This document shows positions 23,426 to 30,178 of a stretch of 64,000 bases of DNA, piece after piece. Position 1 is the stretch's first letter. The number at the start of each line of letters is the position of its first letter. The DNA lies in the NCBI GenBank assembly GCA_023362775.1, contig JALMGJ010000002.1:109175981-109239980 (forward strand). Reading direction: 5' to 3'. The notes beneath the pieces are model-generated. The model searched no databases. It worked only from the letters and a program-made list of their open reading frames with translations, and was not told the origin of the DNA. Position numbers and translations under genes: made by a program. The DNA comes from Charina bottae. Lineage: Eukaryota > Chordata > Lepidosauria > Squamata > Charinaidae.

Positions 23426-26400
23426 GAATATATTGAGTGTGTGTGTGTGTGTATTCATTCATTTCATTCATTCATTCATTCATGTGCAAAGTACAACAAA
23501 GATTGCTAACTGCAGTGAAACTATTCCTGATGTAATTAGCACTGATTTTAAAGAAAATTGTACATTCTCTTTTTGAATGATCTACCATGGACTATTTGAA
23601 AAGAATACATCAGGGAAAATTTTATTTGAAACTTTGTTATAGGATTTTGAAGAAATTCTCGATTTGTGGGAGCCTCTAATGATTATTCAGAAAGCAGGGC
23701 AAACACATATGTCATCAAGGTGGTATTCTCTCCCCAGACGTTTGCTGTGCTGATGACTTGCTTGGTTCGGTTGGCTGAGCATTGGATATTTTGAGTGCCC
23801 CCCCTGCAGAAACTTCAGGGGAGAGTCTTGTTTTTGTTACCCAGCCTGTACCAGGCTGCCTGTCCTGGGGCAGGGTGGTGGTGTAGGGAACAGAAGGTAA
23901 ATCTGCAGATGAACCTTTAAATACAGTACTGACATGAAAATAGGCAGTCCATGTTTCTGACAATCTGCAATGGAAGGTTTAGGCATACTTAACCTAGATT
24001 AAGAGAATTACTTTAAAAGAATTTAAAAAGAAATCCCATCTGTATTAATGGTTTGACTGGAGTTCATTTTCTGCCAGCATATCCTCCTTCCTGGAAGGAG
24101 GTAATTGATTTGGGAGTGTATGTAAGAGAAAGGCCTGTGTTCGAGGGAGATTAAGAGACAGAGCCAAGCCTAGGAATCTCTGTTTGCCTTCCTTACAATT
24201 GGTATACAATTGGTATATCCCAGGGCAAATGAAGATTTACTTGCACTTGAATTCAGAAGAGACAGCCTAGGACAGGGGTCGGCAAACTTTTTTATGCCAG
24301 GAGCCATTTTGACATGCTCCAGGGCATTTTGACATGCTCAAGAGCCAGGGGGCGGGGTTTGCGGGCAGGGGCCAATCACGTGGAAGGGGGCGGGGTTTGT
24401 GGGCGGGGGCCAATCGCGTGGAAGGGGGTGGGGTTTGCGGGCGGGGGCCAATCGTGCACACTTAGGGCCTGCTGCCGCCATGCCCGCCACCGCCACGCCC
24501 ATGACTGCGCAGGCGGAGCTGCCTGCCTGGCACTCGGGCGCTCCGGCTGGGGTGCAGCAGGACGGGAGCATCGCCGGCGGCCCGCGAGGACCGGCCAGGG
24601 AAGGCGCGCGGGCGGAGCTCCCGTCCCGCTGCACCCCAGCCGGAGCGCCCGAGTGCCAGGCAGGCAGCTCCACCCGCGTGGCTTCCCTGGCCGGTCAAGA
24701 TCCCTTCCCCGCCCCCAGCAGAACCAAAGATGTTAAAAAGTGGGTAGGTAAAGCACGCTCGCGTAAACATCATCACGTGGGATCCCTACCCTTCCCTGCC
24801 CCCGTCTCGACCACCCGCCGCCCCTTTCCGTTCCTTGATCTGCTTACTGCCAGCCTCGTTGTCTTCTAGAGTCACCCAGGCTCCAGCCCTCGTTGTAGTG
24901 ATAAACCAGCAATGTTGTAGCTTTACCTTGCTTTCAAGAGGGCTGGGTGACTCTTGAAGATGCTATTGCAAACTGGCCAGTGACGAACACGTGCACAGGG
25001 ATATCTAATTAGAAATCAGGCCAGGAGAGGAAGGTATAAGGTGGGAGGGTCGCCCTGTCACCTGACCCCCCAGCCCAGAGCGGACGGGAAGAAGCGGCGA
25101 TTTGCTCCTGGATTTTCCTTCCCCTCCTGGTTCCTTCATGATCAGTTGAGCAGCAGCCACGCAGCAGCAGCAAGCGGGCGTCTTCGACAAATTACTCTGG
25201 AAGGGGGCGGGGGAGGTTTGGAAAAAGAAGGGAAAGAGAGGCTCGACTGCTCCAGTCGCTTCTCTTCCAGAGCCGCTCACGCCCCCAGTCCAGGCAAAGT
25301 AAAGCTGGTGGGGAATCCAGCGCGGGAGCGGGGTTTGTGGGCGGGAGCCAATTGCGCACACTTAGGGCTGTGGGGTGGAAATGTGCTGCTTTTGCACGGA
25401 GAAAAAGAGTAAGCAGAGCAGCAACGAAGAGGTTAAGGCGATGGGCAAGTGCCCATCGTCAAGATGGCCGCCGGAGACGGAGGCTTCCAAACTCTCGCGA
25501 GACTGTGTGAAGCCCATCCCCGGAGGAAAAAGAGAGGCTGGGCCTAGGCGGTTGCCAGGGGTATGCCCACTGCCACTCACACCATGCCCGCTGCCGCGCC
25601 TGCCCCTGACACGCCTGCCTGCGGAAGAGCCACACTCAAGGGGCCAAGAGCCGCATTTGGCTCGCGAGCCGCCATTTCCAACCCTTGGCCTAGGAGGATG
25701 AAACAAATGCTTTTATAATGGGAATTTTTAAAAATATATATTTGTATTTTTTTTCCTGCCAATTTTTCTGCAAGGTAGCTTTCAAAGAACACTCAATATA
25801 AACAGCTATCCTATTTGTTTTTGTGATTGTGGACTGAAAAGAAGGGAATACATTTTTCATGTTGTTTTTCCCTTGTGTTCCCAATAGTGGGAGAATGCTT
25901 AATGTTTCAAAGGATTGTTCCAGGTGGGATGTTATGCTTCCAGCTGGAAACAAAACACACTTTCTGTTTGATGCACACACATTGTTATTTGCATGCTGAC
26001 AACTGTTAACAAGCATGACTATGCATTATATTTATATTCTTTTAGACTAAAATAACCCACCAGGGAGCCATTATTAAAATTGAGTTTTATCATTTTCCCT
26101 ATTGGTTGGGATAAAAGGGGAAAGTGGAAGAACTCTTGTCGATTTTATCTAGTTTAAAACAAAAAAAGAAAAAGAAAAATAGGAAATAGGAAATAGGTCC
26201 ATCCTTTCATTGTTCCATAAAAAAAACTTGCAAAATAAATAAATAGGCAGCTCCATGCTGTCTGGGGAATTCTGGGAGTTGAAGTCCACATATCCTAAAG
26301 TTGCTATGGTTGAGAAACATAACCTCTGTTACCAGCAGGCTGGATCTATGTTGAAGCTGGGTGGCCAAGGGCTGGCATGTGTGGCTAATTCAGGAAGTGA

Positions 26401-28855
26401 TTAATGCCTCAGAGAGAGGAAAATGCCACCAACCTTGACAAAGAGTGATATGCCATCTCTCAATCTAAAATGCCCACAGCTGGGATTTCCTAGACTATTT
26501 GGAACCCTGATTTCTTCCTTCAGCATAGGTCATTCATTTTGAAGAAAGGTTAATTTCATTAACAATCTTGTATTCAATTAGAATACAAGATATTTCCAGA
26601 GCTGACACTCCAACTAATAATGGTACAAGTCTCTGGAATGTGATTGCACAACTGCCATGGCTTCTATTGGATTGGATAGGATTTGTGATATTAAAGCAAC
26701 AGGAAACTCCCTATTATCTAGCTCTGACCGTATCTGGGCTTGGAACTAAGCAGGGTTAGGTCTGGTTACAACTTGGATAGGAAACCTGCAAGGAATATCA
26801 GGGCTGAGAAGTCAAAAAACATCCCAGAATGCAATGACAAACACTTGTACAGTGCTGCCAAGAAAACAAATTGAACTCCTCCATGACTCCCATCAGGAGT
26901 CAAGCTCAGCTCAAAGGAGACTACCTTTTACTTTCCTAGATTTCTAACTGGGTCTTTCATTATCAGTTACTATTTCATTCTTTTAACAGGATCAAACCTT
27001 TCTATTTGTACATTTTAATATCCCCCCATTTAATTCCATTGCTCAATCAGTTTATATGAGGACTGGAGGGGTGGGAGGGAACCTAATAGGAACCATTTTT
27101 GCATCACTTCCAGAGTTGGATGCAGTAAAAGCCTCCTACTGAAAGGCTCCTTTGAGGGGTTTTTCATCCAACAGCATTTTTTTTTATTCTGACTCACCAG
27201 CAGATGCAATGATCTATTTCAGGGCTTTCCAAACTTTGTGTCGCCTGGGGGCCCCAAGTGTGTCACGTGACAACCCAGAAGCGCTGATGAAAATGCCCTT
27301 GGTTCCAGCAGGGAGGCGAAAATTGCACGTGCACGCTGCTGAGCCGCTTCTCTGCTGCACAGCTGATCGGCAGGGGAGGTCCGGGTTGGAAATTCTCCGC
27401 GCCAATCAGCTGTGCGGTGGGAAGCGGCCCGGCAGCGTGCGCACACGGGCGGCAAGGCTATTCGCCTCCCTGCCGGAACCGAGGGCATTTTCGGGGTCCC
27501 CGGAGCCTGCCCTTTCAAAGGGGCAACGGCAGCGGGCTATCAGTGCTTCTGGGTTCCAGGACGCCACTGCTGCACCCAGAAGCGCCGCCGGCAGCGCTTC
27601 CAGGTTTTTGGGTGTAGCAGCGGCGGCAGCGCTTCCGGGTTTTTGTGCGCCAGCCATTGGTGTGTCGCCAACGGCAAACGTTTGGAAAGCCCTGATCTAT
27701 TTGATCTCCTCCTTGTTCATGAGCTTTGTAACAATTCACTATGAAAAGAGGATGCTAAATTGAAGTACTCTTAATCAGTTCCAAGAAAACTTTTCCGTGG
27801 TTTAACGTGTGATAAGCAGTTACCTTTTCAAACTTTTCATCTAGTTATGTTAATAGCTCTGTCCTAGTGCATTAGAATGTTGCATGTACGCCAAGCAGTT
27901 CCAATATTTTTTTCCAACAATGCTTTACCACCCTGTTTCTCTGAAGGTCAATGGCAATGCTGGCTGGGAAAAAAGGGAATTATAATTCACTTGATTAGAA
28001 AAGCTCTGGATTGAGGAAGCCTGTCCCATTACTACAGTGTTTCTAACCTTGGAAAGTTGCCAAGGTTGAGAAACGTTGTATTGATAGATAGATGATACAG
28101 CAGAGCTTTCCAAACTGTGTGTCGGGACACGTTAGTGCGTCGGCTGCAGTGTCTGGGTGTGTCACGGCCGCCTCTGAGCCCTGCCAGGATTCCACCCAGG
28201 TGCTAGTGCCTGCCTTGTGCCCTGCTGTAAGAGTGTGTTGCGAAATGATGCCCTGCTAAAAAGTGTGTCGGTGTCAGGGAGATAGAGAACTGCGGCGGGG
28301 GGAGTTCCCTCAGAGAAGGGAAACGCGAGCGCAGTTCAGAAGCATTGGCCTTGTTTCCCAAACGCCTCCGGAAAGCTCCGCCCTAGCCTGAACTTATGCC
28401 TCTGGGATTCTTCAAGCCATGTTAGTTTAGCAGGATTCTGTGAGTAGGTAGCAAATAACCACTAGAGACTCGATTCCTTGCCTCGGCGTGTTATTTTTGC
28501 ACCTACGTCAAGACAGTCACCAACATAAAAAGTTTGGAAAGCTCTGTGATAGATAGATAGAGGAAGGAAATGAAGCGAAGATATAATGATACCCCAAACG
28601 TCTCAGGAACGGAACTCCTTACAGTATACGATTATTTTCAAGACATTTTAAGTTTGCACAGAAATACAGTAAAGTAACGCAGGGGGTAAGGTATAACACG
28701 TTCTCGCGCAAATTTTCCATCATGATCGAAAAAGTATTTTCAATTACTTTTTCGTTCGGAGGAGCAGAAGACAGCCAAGCCCAGCGTTGCCCAGTACCCA
28801 TTCACTTACTTGATGCCTCATTGAAGCGCCTGATCGGAGCCTTCGGAAACGACAT
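6815..28855 (-). CDS. HMMR: HMMR (RHAMM, hyaluronan-mediated motility receptor), exons 1-13, C-terminus outside window
   Basis: HMMR is a long coiled-coil protein that binds microtubules and spindle poles and also acts as a hyaluronan receptor. Thirteen coding exons on the minus strand join in frame: 28810-28855, 21648-21746, 19008-19096, 18448-18528, 17373-17561, 15983-16066, 13912-14000, 12642-12713, 11341-11522, 9875-9993, 8288-8502, 7297-7413, 6815-6973. They total 1541 nt (513 codons plus 2 nt). The start MSFPKAPIRRFNEAS matches the strongly conserved vertebrate N-terminus, and exon 2 gives PPPGSYDIKTSDPSKGPVSF. The rest is heptad-rich coiled coil. The protein is about 725 aa in human (from memory), so some 200 C-terminal residues, including the basic leucine zipper and hyaluronan-binding end, lie beyond the left edge. 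No 3' exon was found in 1-6814. All introns have GT-AG ends. It is head to head with NUDCD2. Confidence 0.95.
7297..7413 (-). CDS. HMMR: HMMR exon 12
   Basis: 117 nt, encodes KSAELEEMAESHKSTIENLQ through KVGETTAEFE. Acceptor TTTGTGCAG, donor GTATGT, ends in phase 2. Confidence 0.93.
7414..8287. other. HMMR intron 11 with an L2-type LINE 3' tail at 8036-8114
   Basis: Mostly unique AT-rich sequence. At 8036-8114 gccgtccagagtcactggtc plus ggcggctatataaattgagt and a GAGT/GAAT microsatellite form the 3' end of an L2/CR1-group LINE on the plus strand. Confidence 0.7.
8288..8502 (-). CDS. HMMR: HMMR exon 11
   Basis: 215 nt, encodes EASADMHQKLLKFQEEVAKE through TEELSQLEAKLQ, the most recognisable coiled-coil stretch of the protein (ELDKLHTKE, LLKHLEQ). 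Acceptor CCCACTTCAG, donor GTTTGT. Confidence 0.95.
8880..9790 (-). mobile_element. L2-type LINE reverse transcriptase fragment, decayed
   Basis: The minus strand reads SFILFNIYMRFLGEII, then HQYADDTQLYIW (YADD catalytic box near 9480), in a frame broken on both sides. The stretch 8950-9330 is the C-terminal part of the same type of element, with only shadow frames left. It lies within HMMR intron 10. Confidence 0.75.
9875..9993 (-). CDS. HMMR: HMMR exon 10
   Basis: 119 nt, encodes EKCFHEYGEKEQVMNAEIQ through HQKQKMIFK. The acceptor TTCTCATTTAG is followed by a second AG; the first keeps the frame from exon 9. Donor GTAAAA is weak. Confidence 0.83.
9994..11340. other. HMMR intron 9, with a 26-bp palindrome at 10786-10811
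   Basis: Unique-looking AT-rich sequence. The only structure seen is a perfect palindrome with 12-bp arms, cattgatttccc and its complement, around a 2-nt loop. Confidence 0.6.
11341..11522 (-). CDS. HMMR: HMMR exon 9
   Basis: 182 nt, encodes NVAEQVDDKYKLHIVKLEE through LNEKCKILEEQK, coiled coil. Acceptor TTCTAACAG, donor GTAACT. Confidence 0.93.
11523..12641. other. HMMR intron 8, no repeat or gene recognised
   Basis: AT-rich; a 119-codon plus-strand frame (11831-12190) has no recognisable domain, lies antisense in an intron, and is taken as chance. Confidence 0.5.
12642..12713 (-). CDS. HMMR: HMMR exon 8
   Basis: 72 nt, encodes TETERPTEEKYDLEKFLECI and VELG. Acceptor TTTATTTCAG, donor GTAAGT; phases match both neighbours. 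Confidence 0.88.
12866..13825 (-). mobile_element. L2-type LINE, 3' half, decayed
   Basis: The minus strand encodes the C-terminal part of an L2 reverse transcriptase ORF: VHNLGVYPDSKLLLEEEAAA, then VTSQLDYCNALYMVLPLK and WKLQLVQNAMARAV, running into ELHWLPVGFWVQFKELI after a frameshift. The 3' tail (12866-12960) has the usual gccacccactcca-type ending and A-rich tail on the minus strand. It sits in HMMR intron 7. Confidence 0.88.
13912..14000 (-). CDS. HMMR: HMMR exon 7
   Basis: 89 nt, encodes MGPVTKEDMEIKLNGVQGTV and KEKLAQPEKL, ends in phase 2. Acceptor TTTTAG, donor GTAAGT. Confidence 0.88.
14215..15940 (+). mobile_element. L1-like LINE derivative with an ORF1-like fragment only
   Basis: It is flanked by aagaagtgaggaaRtgt (14198-14214 and 15941-15957, one mismatch), a LINE-type target duplication. 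A 5'UTR-like GC-rich start (acttccagtggggacatggc) leads to a 122-codon ORF (14897-15265) beginning MEDLRVSQEFCCEFKQSFKL, a helical, acidic protein resembling the N-terminus of an ORF1. The 3' part is AT-rich and ends ctaataaaaattcttataaa plus A tail. There is no ORF2. It inserted in HMMR intron 6. Confidence 0.75.
15983..16066 (-). CDS. HMMR: HMMR exon 6
   Basis: 84 nt, encodes CFEDGSQKKMHSLYLELMKL and RNKMNSKK; the LELMKLRNK core is conserved. Acceptor ATTTTAAG, donor GTATGT. Confidence 0.9.
16067..17059. other. HMMR intron 5, part without recognised features
   Basis: Unique-looking sequence. Frames at 16539-16814 (minus) and 16753-17034 (plus) show no family signature. Confidence 0.5.
17060..17218 (+). 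mobile_element. short non-autonomous DNA transposon (CAGGTAGTCCTCGCTTAAC type)
   Basis: Terminal inverted repeats CAGGTAGTCCTCGCTTAAC and GTTAAGCGAAGATTACCTG bound a 159-bp element. A longer copy occurs at 44478-45580. The family, with its tcacgtgatcgc and ggtcgctaaacagggc blocks, is common in squamate introns. The superfamily is not settled. Confidence 0.8.
17373..17561 (-). CDS. HMMR: HMMR exon 5
   Basis: 189 nt, 63 codons, the same length as the human exon as remembered. It encodes IRILIGERGQQDKRLQVLEE through LLELRKSNDLLKTK, coiled coil. Acceptor TTTGGGTAG, donor GTGCAT. Confidence 0.93.
17963..18061 (+). mobile_element. L2-type LINE 3' tail
   Basis: caccgcccagagtccctctg, gggcggtgacaaatctaata and an (AATA)n tail form the L2 3' end seen again at 50100-50190 and, reversed, at 54065 and 61875. 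Confidence 0.75.
18082..18306 (+). mobile_element. hAT-type MITE (CAGTGGTTCTTAAACTGG)
   Basis: Ends CAGTGGTTCTTAAAC and TTTCAGAACTGCTG lie between perfect 8-bp duplications GCATACAA (18074-18081, 18307-18314). 225 bp, non-coding, in HMMR intron 4. Confidence 0.87.
18448..18528 (-). CDS. HMMR: HMMR exon 4
   Basis: Acceptor TTGACAG, 81 nt (27 codons), encodes PNSTGIKSDKDLTVIKEL and KKQKELEKE, donor GTATGA. It marks the start of the coiled coil. Confidence 0.88.
19008..19096 (-). CDS. HMMR: HMMR exon 3
   Basis: Acceptor TTTTGTAG, 89 nt, encodes GDVGVQPNPSNMKPMPSP and TTRKLPSLGSR, donor GTAAGA, ends in phase 0. Low-complexity basic/proline region, as in other HMMR proteins. Confidence 0.85.
19097..19965. 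other. HMMR intron 2, part without recognised features
   Basis: AT-rich sequence with no recognised repeat or coding signal. Confidence 0.5.
19966..20285 (-). mobile_element. tRNA-derived Sauria-like SINE, minus strand
   Basis: The plus strand shows the tail first (tatcccgccttggcggcgaa), then ctttgaggtgagttggggct, the block catgcctaagttgggactag twice, and ctcctggtttctagcccagc with ccttaaccc at the tRNA-like head. The tctcctggttt/catgcctaag block is duplicated (20120-20175, 20210-20260). Further copies are at 30331, 31078, 48011 and 51105. Confidence 0.85.
20286..21500 (+). repeat. unclassified, possibly LTR-derived repeat with a tandem duplication
   Basis: A unit of about 230 bp starting agatttctcatatgaaattg (20597) is repeated at 20828 (agatttcttattgggttata): both contain gggtttctctacaaagcaaa, gtgttttggcaaattgcatc and catggtgacgtgaag. 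An AATAAA lies at 20431 and a gccaatcag box near 21162. Tandem U3-like repeats suggest an old LTR, but paired TG/CA ends with a target duplication were not found. Confidence 0.5.
21648..21746 (-). CDS. HMMR: HMMR exon 2
   Basis: Acceptor CTCTCTAG, 99 nt, encodes TCAPPPGSYDIKTSDPSK followed by GPVSFEKSHRFK, donor GTAAGT. This is the conserved N-terminal motif of HMMR. Confidence 0.95.
22110..22661 (-). CDS. GIY-YIG endonuclease fragment of a Penelope-like element, left arm
   Basis: Mirror image of 22543-23094 with a few differences (GKHHIPV for GMWCLPV in the loop region; QQQQGNL for QQQHGNL near the end). The same domain reading applies. Both copies remain open, which suggests a recent origin or copy correction between arms. 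Confidence 0.8.
   Translation of the reverse strand: MGCTSLCLSVLVGLKYTGKHHIPVYFKPTNTLRQRLVHPKDQTPKHKESNVVYAIQCSEECSELYIGETKQPLYRRMAQHRRSNTTGPESAVYLHLKEKGHSFEDINVHILDREDRWFERGVKESIHANLENPSLNRGGGLRHNLSPIFLPALSSVHRKIKTISQAQQQQGNLNDPPLDDKGT
22543..23094 (+). CDS. GIY-YIG endonuclease fragment of a Penelope-like element, right arm
   Basis: 183 codons. GIY-YIG signature VVYAIQC...ELYIGET at about residues 70-90, then conserved Arg (PLYRRMAQHRR) and LKEKGHSFEDINVHIL with the later Glu/Asp region. The protein is only the endonuclease and C-terminal tail, without the reverse transcriptase. The first 25 or so residues are read from the antisense of the other arm, so the start is probably artificial. 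Confidence 0.8.
   Translation: MGCTSLCLSVLVGLKYTGMWCLPVYFKPTNTLRQRLVHPKDQTPKHKESNVVYAIQCSEECSELYIGETKQPLYRRMAQHRRSNTTGPESAVYLHLKEKGHSFEDINVHILDREDRWFERGVKESIHANLENPSLNRGGGLRHNLSPIFLPALSSVHRKIKTISQAQQQHGNLNDPPLDDKGT
23386..23482. repeat. microsatellites (GATA)n, (TG)n, (ATTC)n
   Basis: GATA units from 23386 to 23425, TG units at 23437-23452 and ATTC units at 23455-23482, in HMMR intron 1. Confidence 0.95.
24273..25687 (+). mobile_element. complete hAT-like non-autonomous element, 1.4 kb, GC-rich
   Basis: It starts CAGGGGTCGGCAAACTT and ends ATTTCCAACCCTTG, flanked by a perfect 8-bp duplication GCCTAGGA (24265-24272, 25688-25695). The left part has tandem gccaatcRcgtggaaggggg units; the right part has gagccgcatttggctcgcga before the terminus. 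A perfect 55-bp-arm hairpin lies at 24515-24569 / 24617-24671. The GC-rich open frames are not family-like. It lies in HMMR intron 1; the fragment at 1171 belongs to the same family. Confidence 0.87.
25700..26714. other. HMMR intron 1, no feature recognised
   Basis: AT-rich sequence without recognised repeat, apart from a short stretch with gggaattctgggagttgaag (26265-26285), a motif frequent in squamate interspersed repeats. Confidence 0.45.
26715..26945 (+). mobile_element. 5S rRNA-derived SINE
   Basis: gctctgaccgtatctgggct, ggaactaagcagggttaggt and ctggttacaacttggatagg follow the internal promoter part of 5S rRNA. Unrelated tail sequence continues to tcaaaggagactacctttta. The 5S part is truncated and mutated, so this is a SINE head, not a 5S gene. 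It may belong to the 5S-Sauria type known in squamates. Confidence 0.75.
27220..27694 (+). mobile_element. hAT family copy (AGCTTTCCAAA family), 475 bp
   Basis: It starts CAGGGCTTTCCAAAC and ends GTTTGGAAAGCCCTG, with a perfect 8-bp duplication ATCTATTT (27212-27219, 27695-27702). It contains the module gccaatcagctgtgcggtgg also seen near 1735 and 2610. Confidence 0.93.
28101..28546 (+). mobile_element. hAT family copy interrupted by an LTR
   Basis: Ends CAGAGCTTTCCAAACTG and GTTTGGAAAGCTCTG. The flanks share only TGATA, so the duplication is degraded in the GATA-rich flank. A 244-bp LTR-like insert lies at 28272-28515. Confidence 0.82.
28272..28515 (+). mobile_element. short solo LTR inside a hAT copy
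   Basis: It starts TGTCAGGGAGATAG and ends ACCTACGTCAAGACA, i.e. TG...CA. It interrupts the usual aagtgtgtc/gtcaccaac junction of the host element. Flanks gtcgg and gtcac are partly alike, so the target duplication is weak. Internal actcgattccttgcctcg and an A-rich stretch fit an LTR. Confidence 0.55.
28810..28855 (-). CDS. HMMR: HMMR exon 1 (start codon)
   Basis: ATG at 28855-28853, MSFPKAPIRRFNEAS, donor GTAAGT, ends in phase 1. The start is chosen because it matches the conserved HMMR N-terminus. Confidence 0.93.
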
Positions 28856-29120
28856 GACCAGCCCCGCAACCTCCCACACCCAGAATGAACAGAACAAATT
28901 CAAAAACCGAACACGATCCCGCCCGCTTTAAGACACGCCCGAATCAGCCAATCGGAGAATTCGGCTGGCGAGTTGGTCTACAAATCAGGGGTCCACCGTG
29001 GAGCATGCGCCGTTAGTGGTCGACTAGATATGACGAATATTGCGAAACGCGGAATGGTGGGATACGTTATTAGCTTTGCTCTTACTGAGTGCAGTGCAAT
29101 CTGAACGGAAATTATTGTCA
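28856..29120 (-). promoter_or_regulatory. HMMR side of the HMMR-NUDCD2 divergent promoter
   Basis: Upstream of the HMMR start the minus strand carries, from distal to proximal, an inverted CCAAT box (CCAAT on the plus strand 28948-28952), an E2F-like GGCGGGA (28917-28923) and a CHR-like TTTGAA (28899-28904). CCAAT plus CHR in this order is the architecture of G2/M genes controlled by DREAM/MuvB, a group HMMR belongs to. Function is inferred from motif and gene identity. Confidence 0.55.
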
Positions 29121-29896
29121 GCTTGAGGTTGTAAAGAAATATGAATATTTAACATACTTTAGAACCTACTTATTTTTTTCTTAAGTATAAACCCATTGCG
29201 TATCCGGTTTTCAATAATATCTTGCGTGTTGTTAAATGTAAATACATTTTATACTGTACACACAGAATTCAGTCCCAAACATGTCAACTAGATTGTGGAT
29301 ATATTTAGCAAACTTCCCCAACCTGGTTTCGTTTTACTTCCAGATCAATCCTGTTTCAACTCTCATAATCTGCTTGCCGGTCAGCGGTTATGGGAACTGA
29401 ACACCAAAACATCTCTCGGTCAAGAGTAATGCACGTGAGAATAATACTGATGCATCGTTCCTAGAACCCTTTTCTTCACGCAAAGTATTGCTGTGCTGTG
29501 TGAACAGCGGCAATTAAATGTGATTCTATTTTAAAGCAGCCCATGTTTCTACGCATGCTCCTTTTACCAGCACATTACCAAATGTGGCGGATACCCACAG
29601 GGCTTTTTTATTTGCAGTCCTGGTTCCCCGTATTGTCTTGCAGTAGCTCTTGGCATGCGGTCATATTGCGTGTCTTAAAGATCTTCCATTAATAAAATGA
29701 AAGCACGTTGAGCGCTAACAACTAGAAGCCTGAACCAGCTGCTCCCAACCAAAATGGCAGGTTGTCCTGCAGCCAGTTTTGAAACGATGTAACCACGAAC
29801 TCTAAGACTTTTTTCCCTCCCTTCTAGGTCTATGGGCTGTGTCGTAGGAAGCTGGCGGAAGCATGGCACGCTGTGGCATCGCCTCCCGCGGTTTCT
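29121..29896. other. intergenic spacer between HMMR and NUDCD2
   Basis: AT-rich sequence without recognised repeats; a minus-strand frame 29675-30220 is the antisense of NUDCD2 exon 1. Confidence 0.5.
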
Positions 29897-29903
29897 ACCG
29901 GAA
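29897..29903 (+). promoter_or_regulatory. ETS-like motif ACCGGAA upstream of NUDCD2
   Basis: ACCGGAA about 90 bp before the NUDCD2 start codon, in a TATA-less, GC-rich stretch typical of housekeeping promoters. An ATG at 29863 opens an out-of-frame ORF to 30303 that overlaps the true start; it matters only if transcription begins upstream of it. Confidence 0.4.
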
Positions 29904-29989
29904 TAGCTCCGAGGATAGACGAGGAGATCGGACGAGCGGCAGCCGTGCAAAGGCGCATGCGTCTTTTTCAGGTTTGAGCGGCCAAGTGG

Positions 29990-30178
29990 ATGTCGGTGCC
30001 GTTCGAAGAGCGGAGCGGGCTCGTGCCCTGCGCCACTCCCTGGGGCCGCTGGTACCAAACCATGGAAGAAGTCTTTGTGGAGGTGAACGTGCCGCAAGGG
30101 ACCCGCGCGCGGGACGTGGAATGCAGCCTGAAGAGCCGGCACCTGGCTTTGGCCGTGGCGGGGAAGGATGTGCTCAAG
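29990..30178 (+). CDS. NUDCD2: NUDCD2 exon 1
   Basis: 189 nt, 63 codons from MSVPFEERSG to VAGKDVLK, donor GTAACT, phase 0. Confidence 0.96.

Noticed and set aside
23715..23963. 82-codon minus frame considered as an HMMR exon
   Set aside because: No match to the HMMR N-terminus; exons 1 and 2 already join in phase without it.
24314..25706. Long open frames (up to 156 codons) on both strands at 24.3-25.7 kb
   Set aside because: They lie inside a GC-rich hAT-like element with hairpins and tandem units; the residues are low-complexity Pro/Arg/Gly/Ala.
26715..26780. Possible 5S rRNA gene
   Set aside because: Only part of the 5S sequence is present, with many changes and a foreign tail; a SINE fits better.
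27152..27763. 203-codon plus-strand frame
   Set aside because: Runs through a hAT copy with intact termini and duplications; no protein family likeness.
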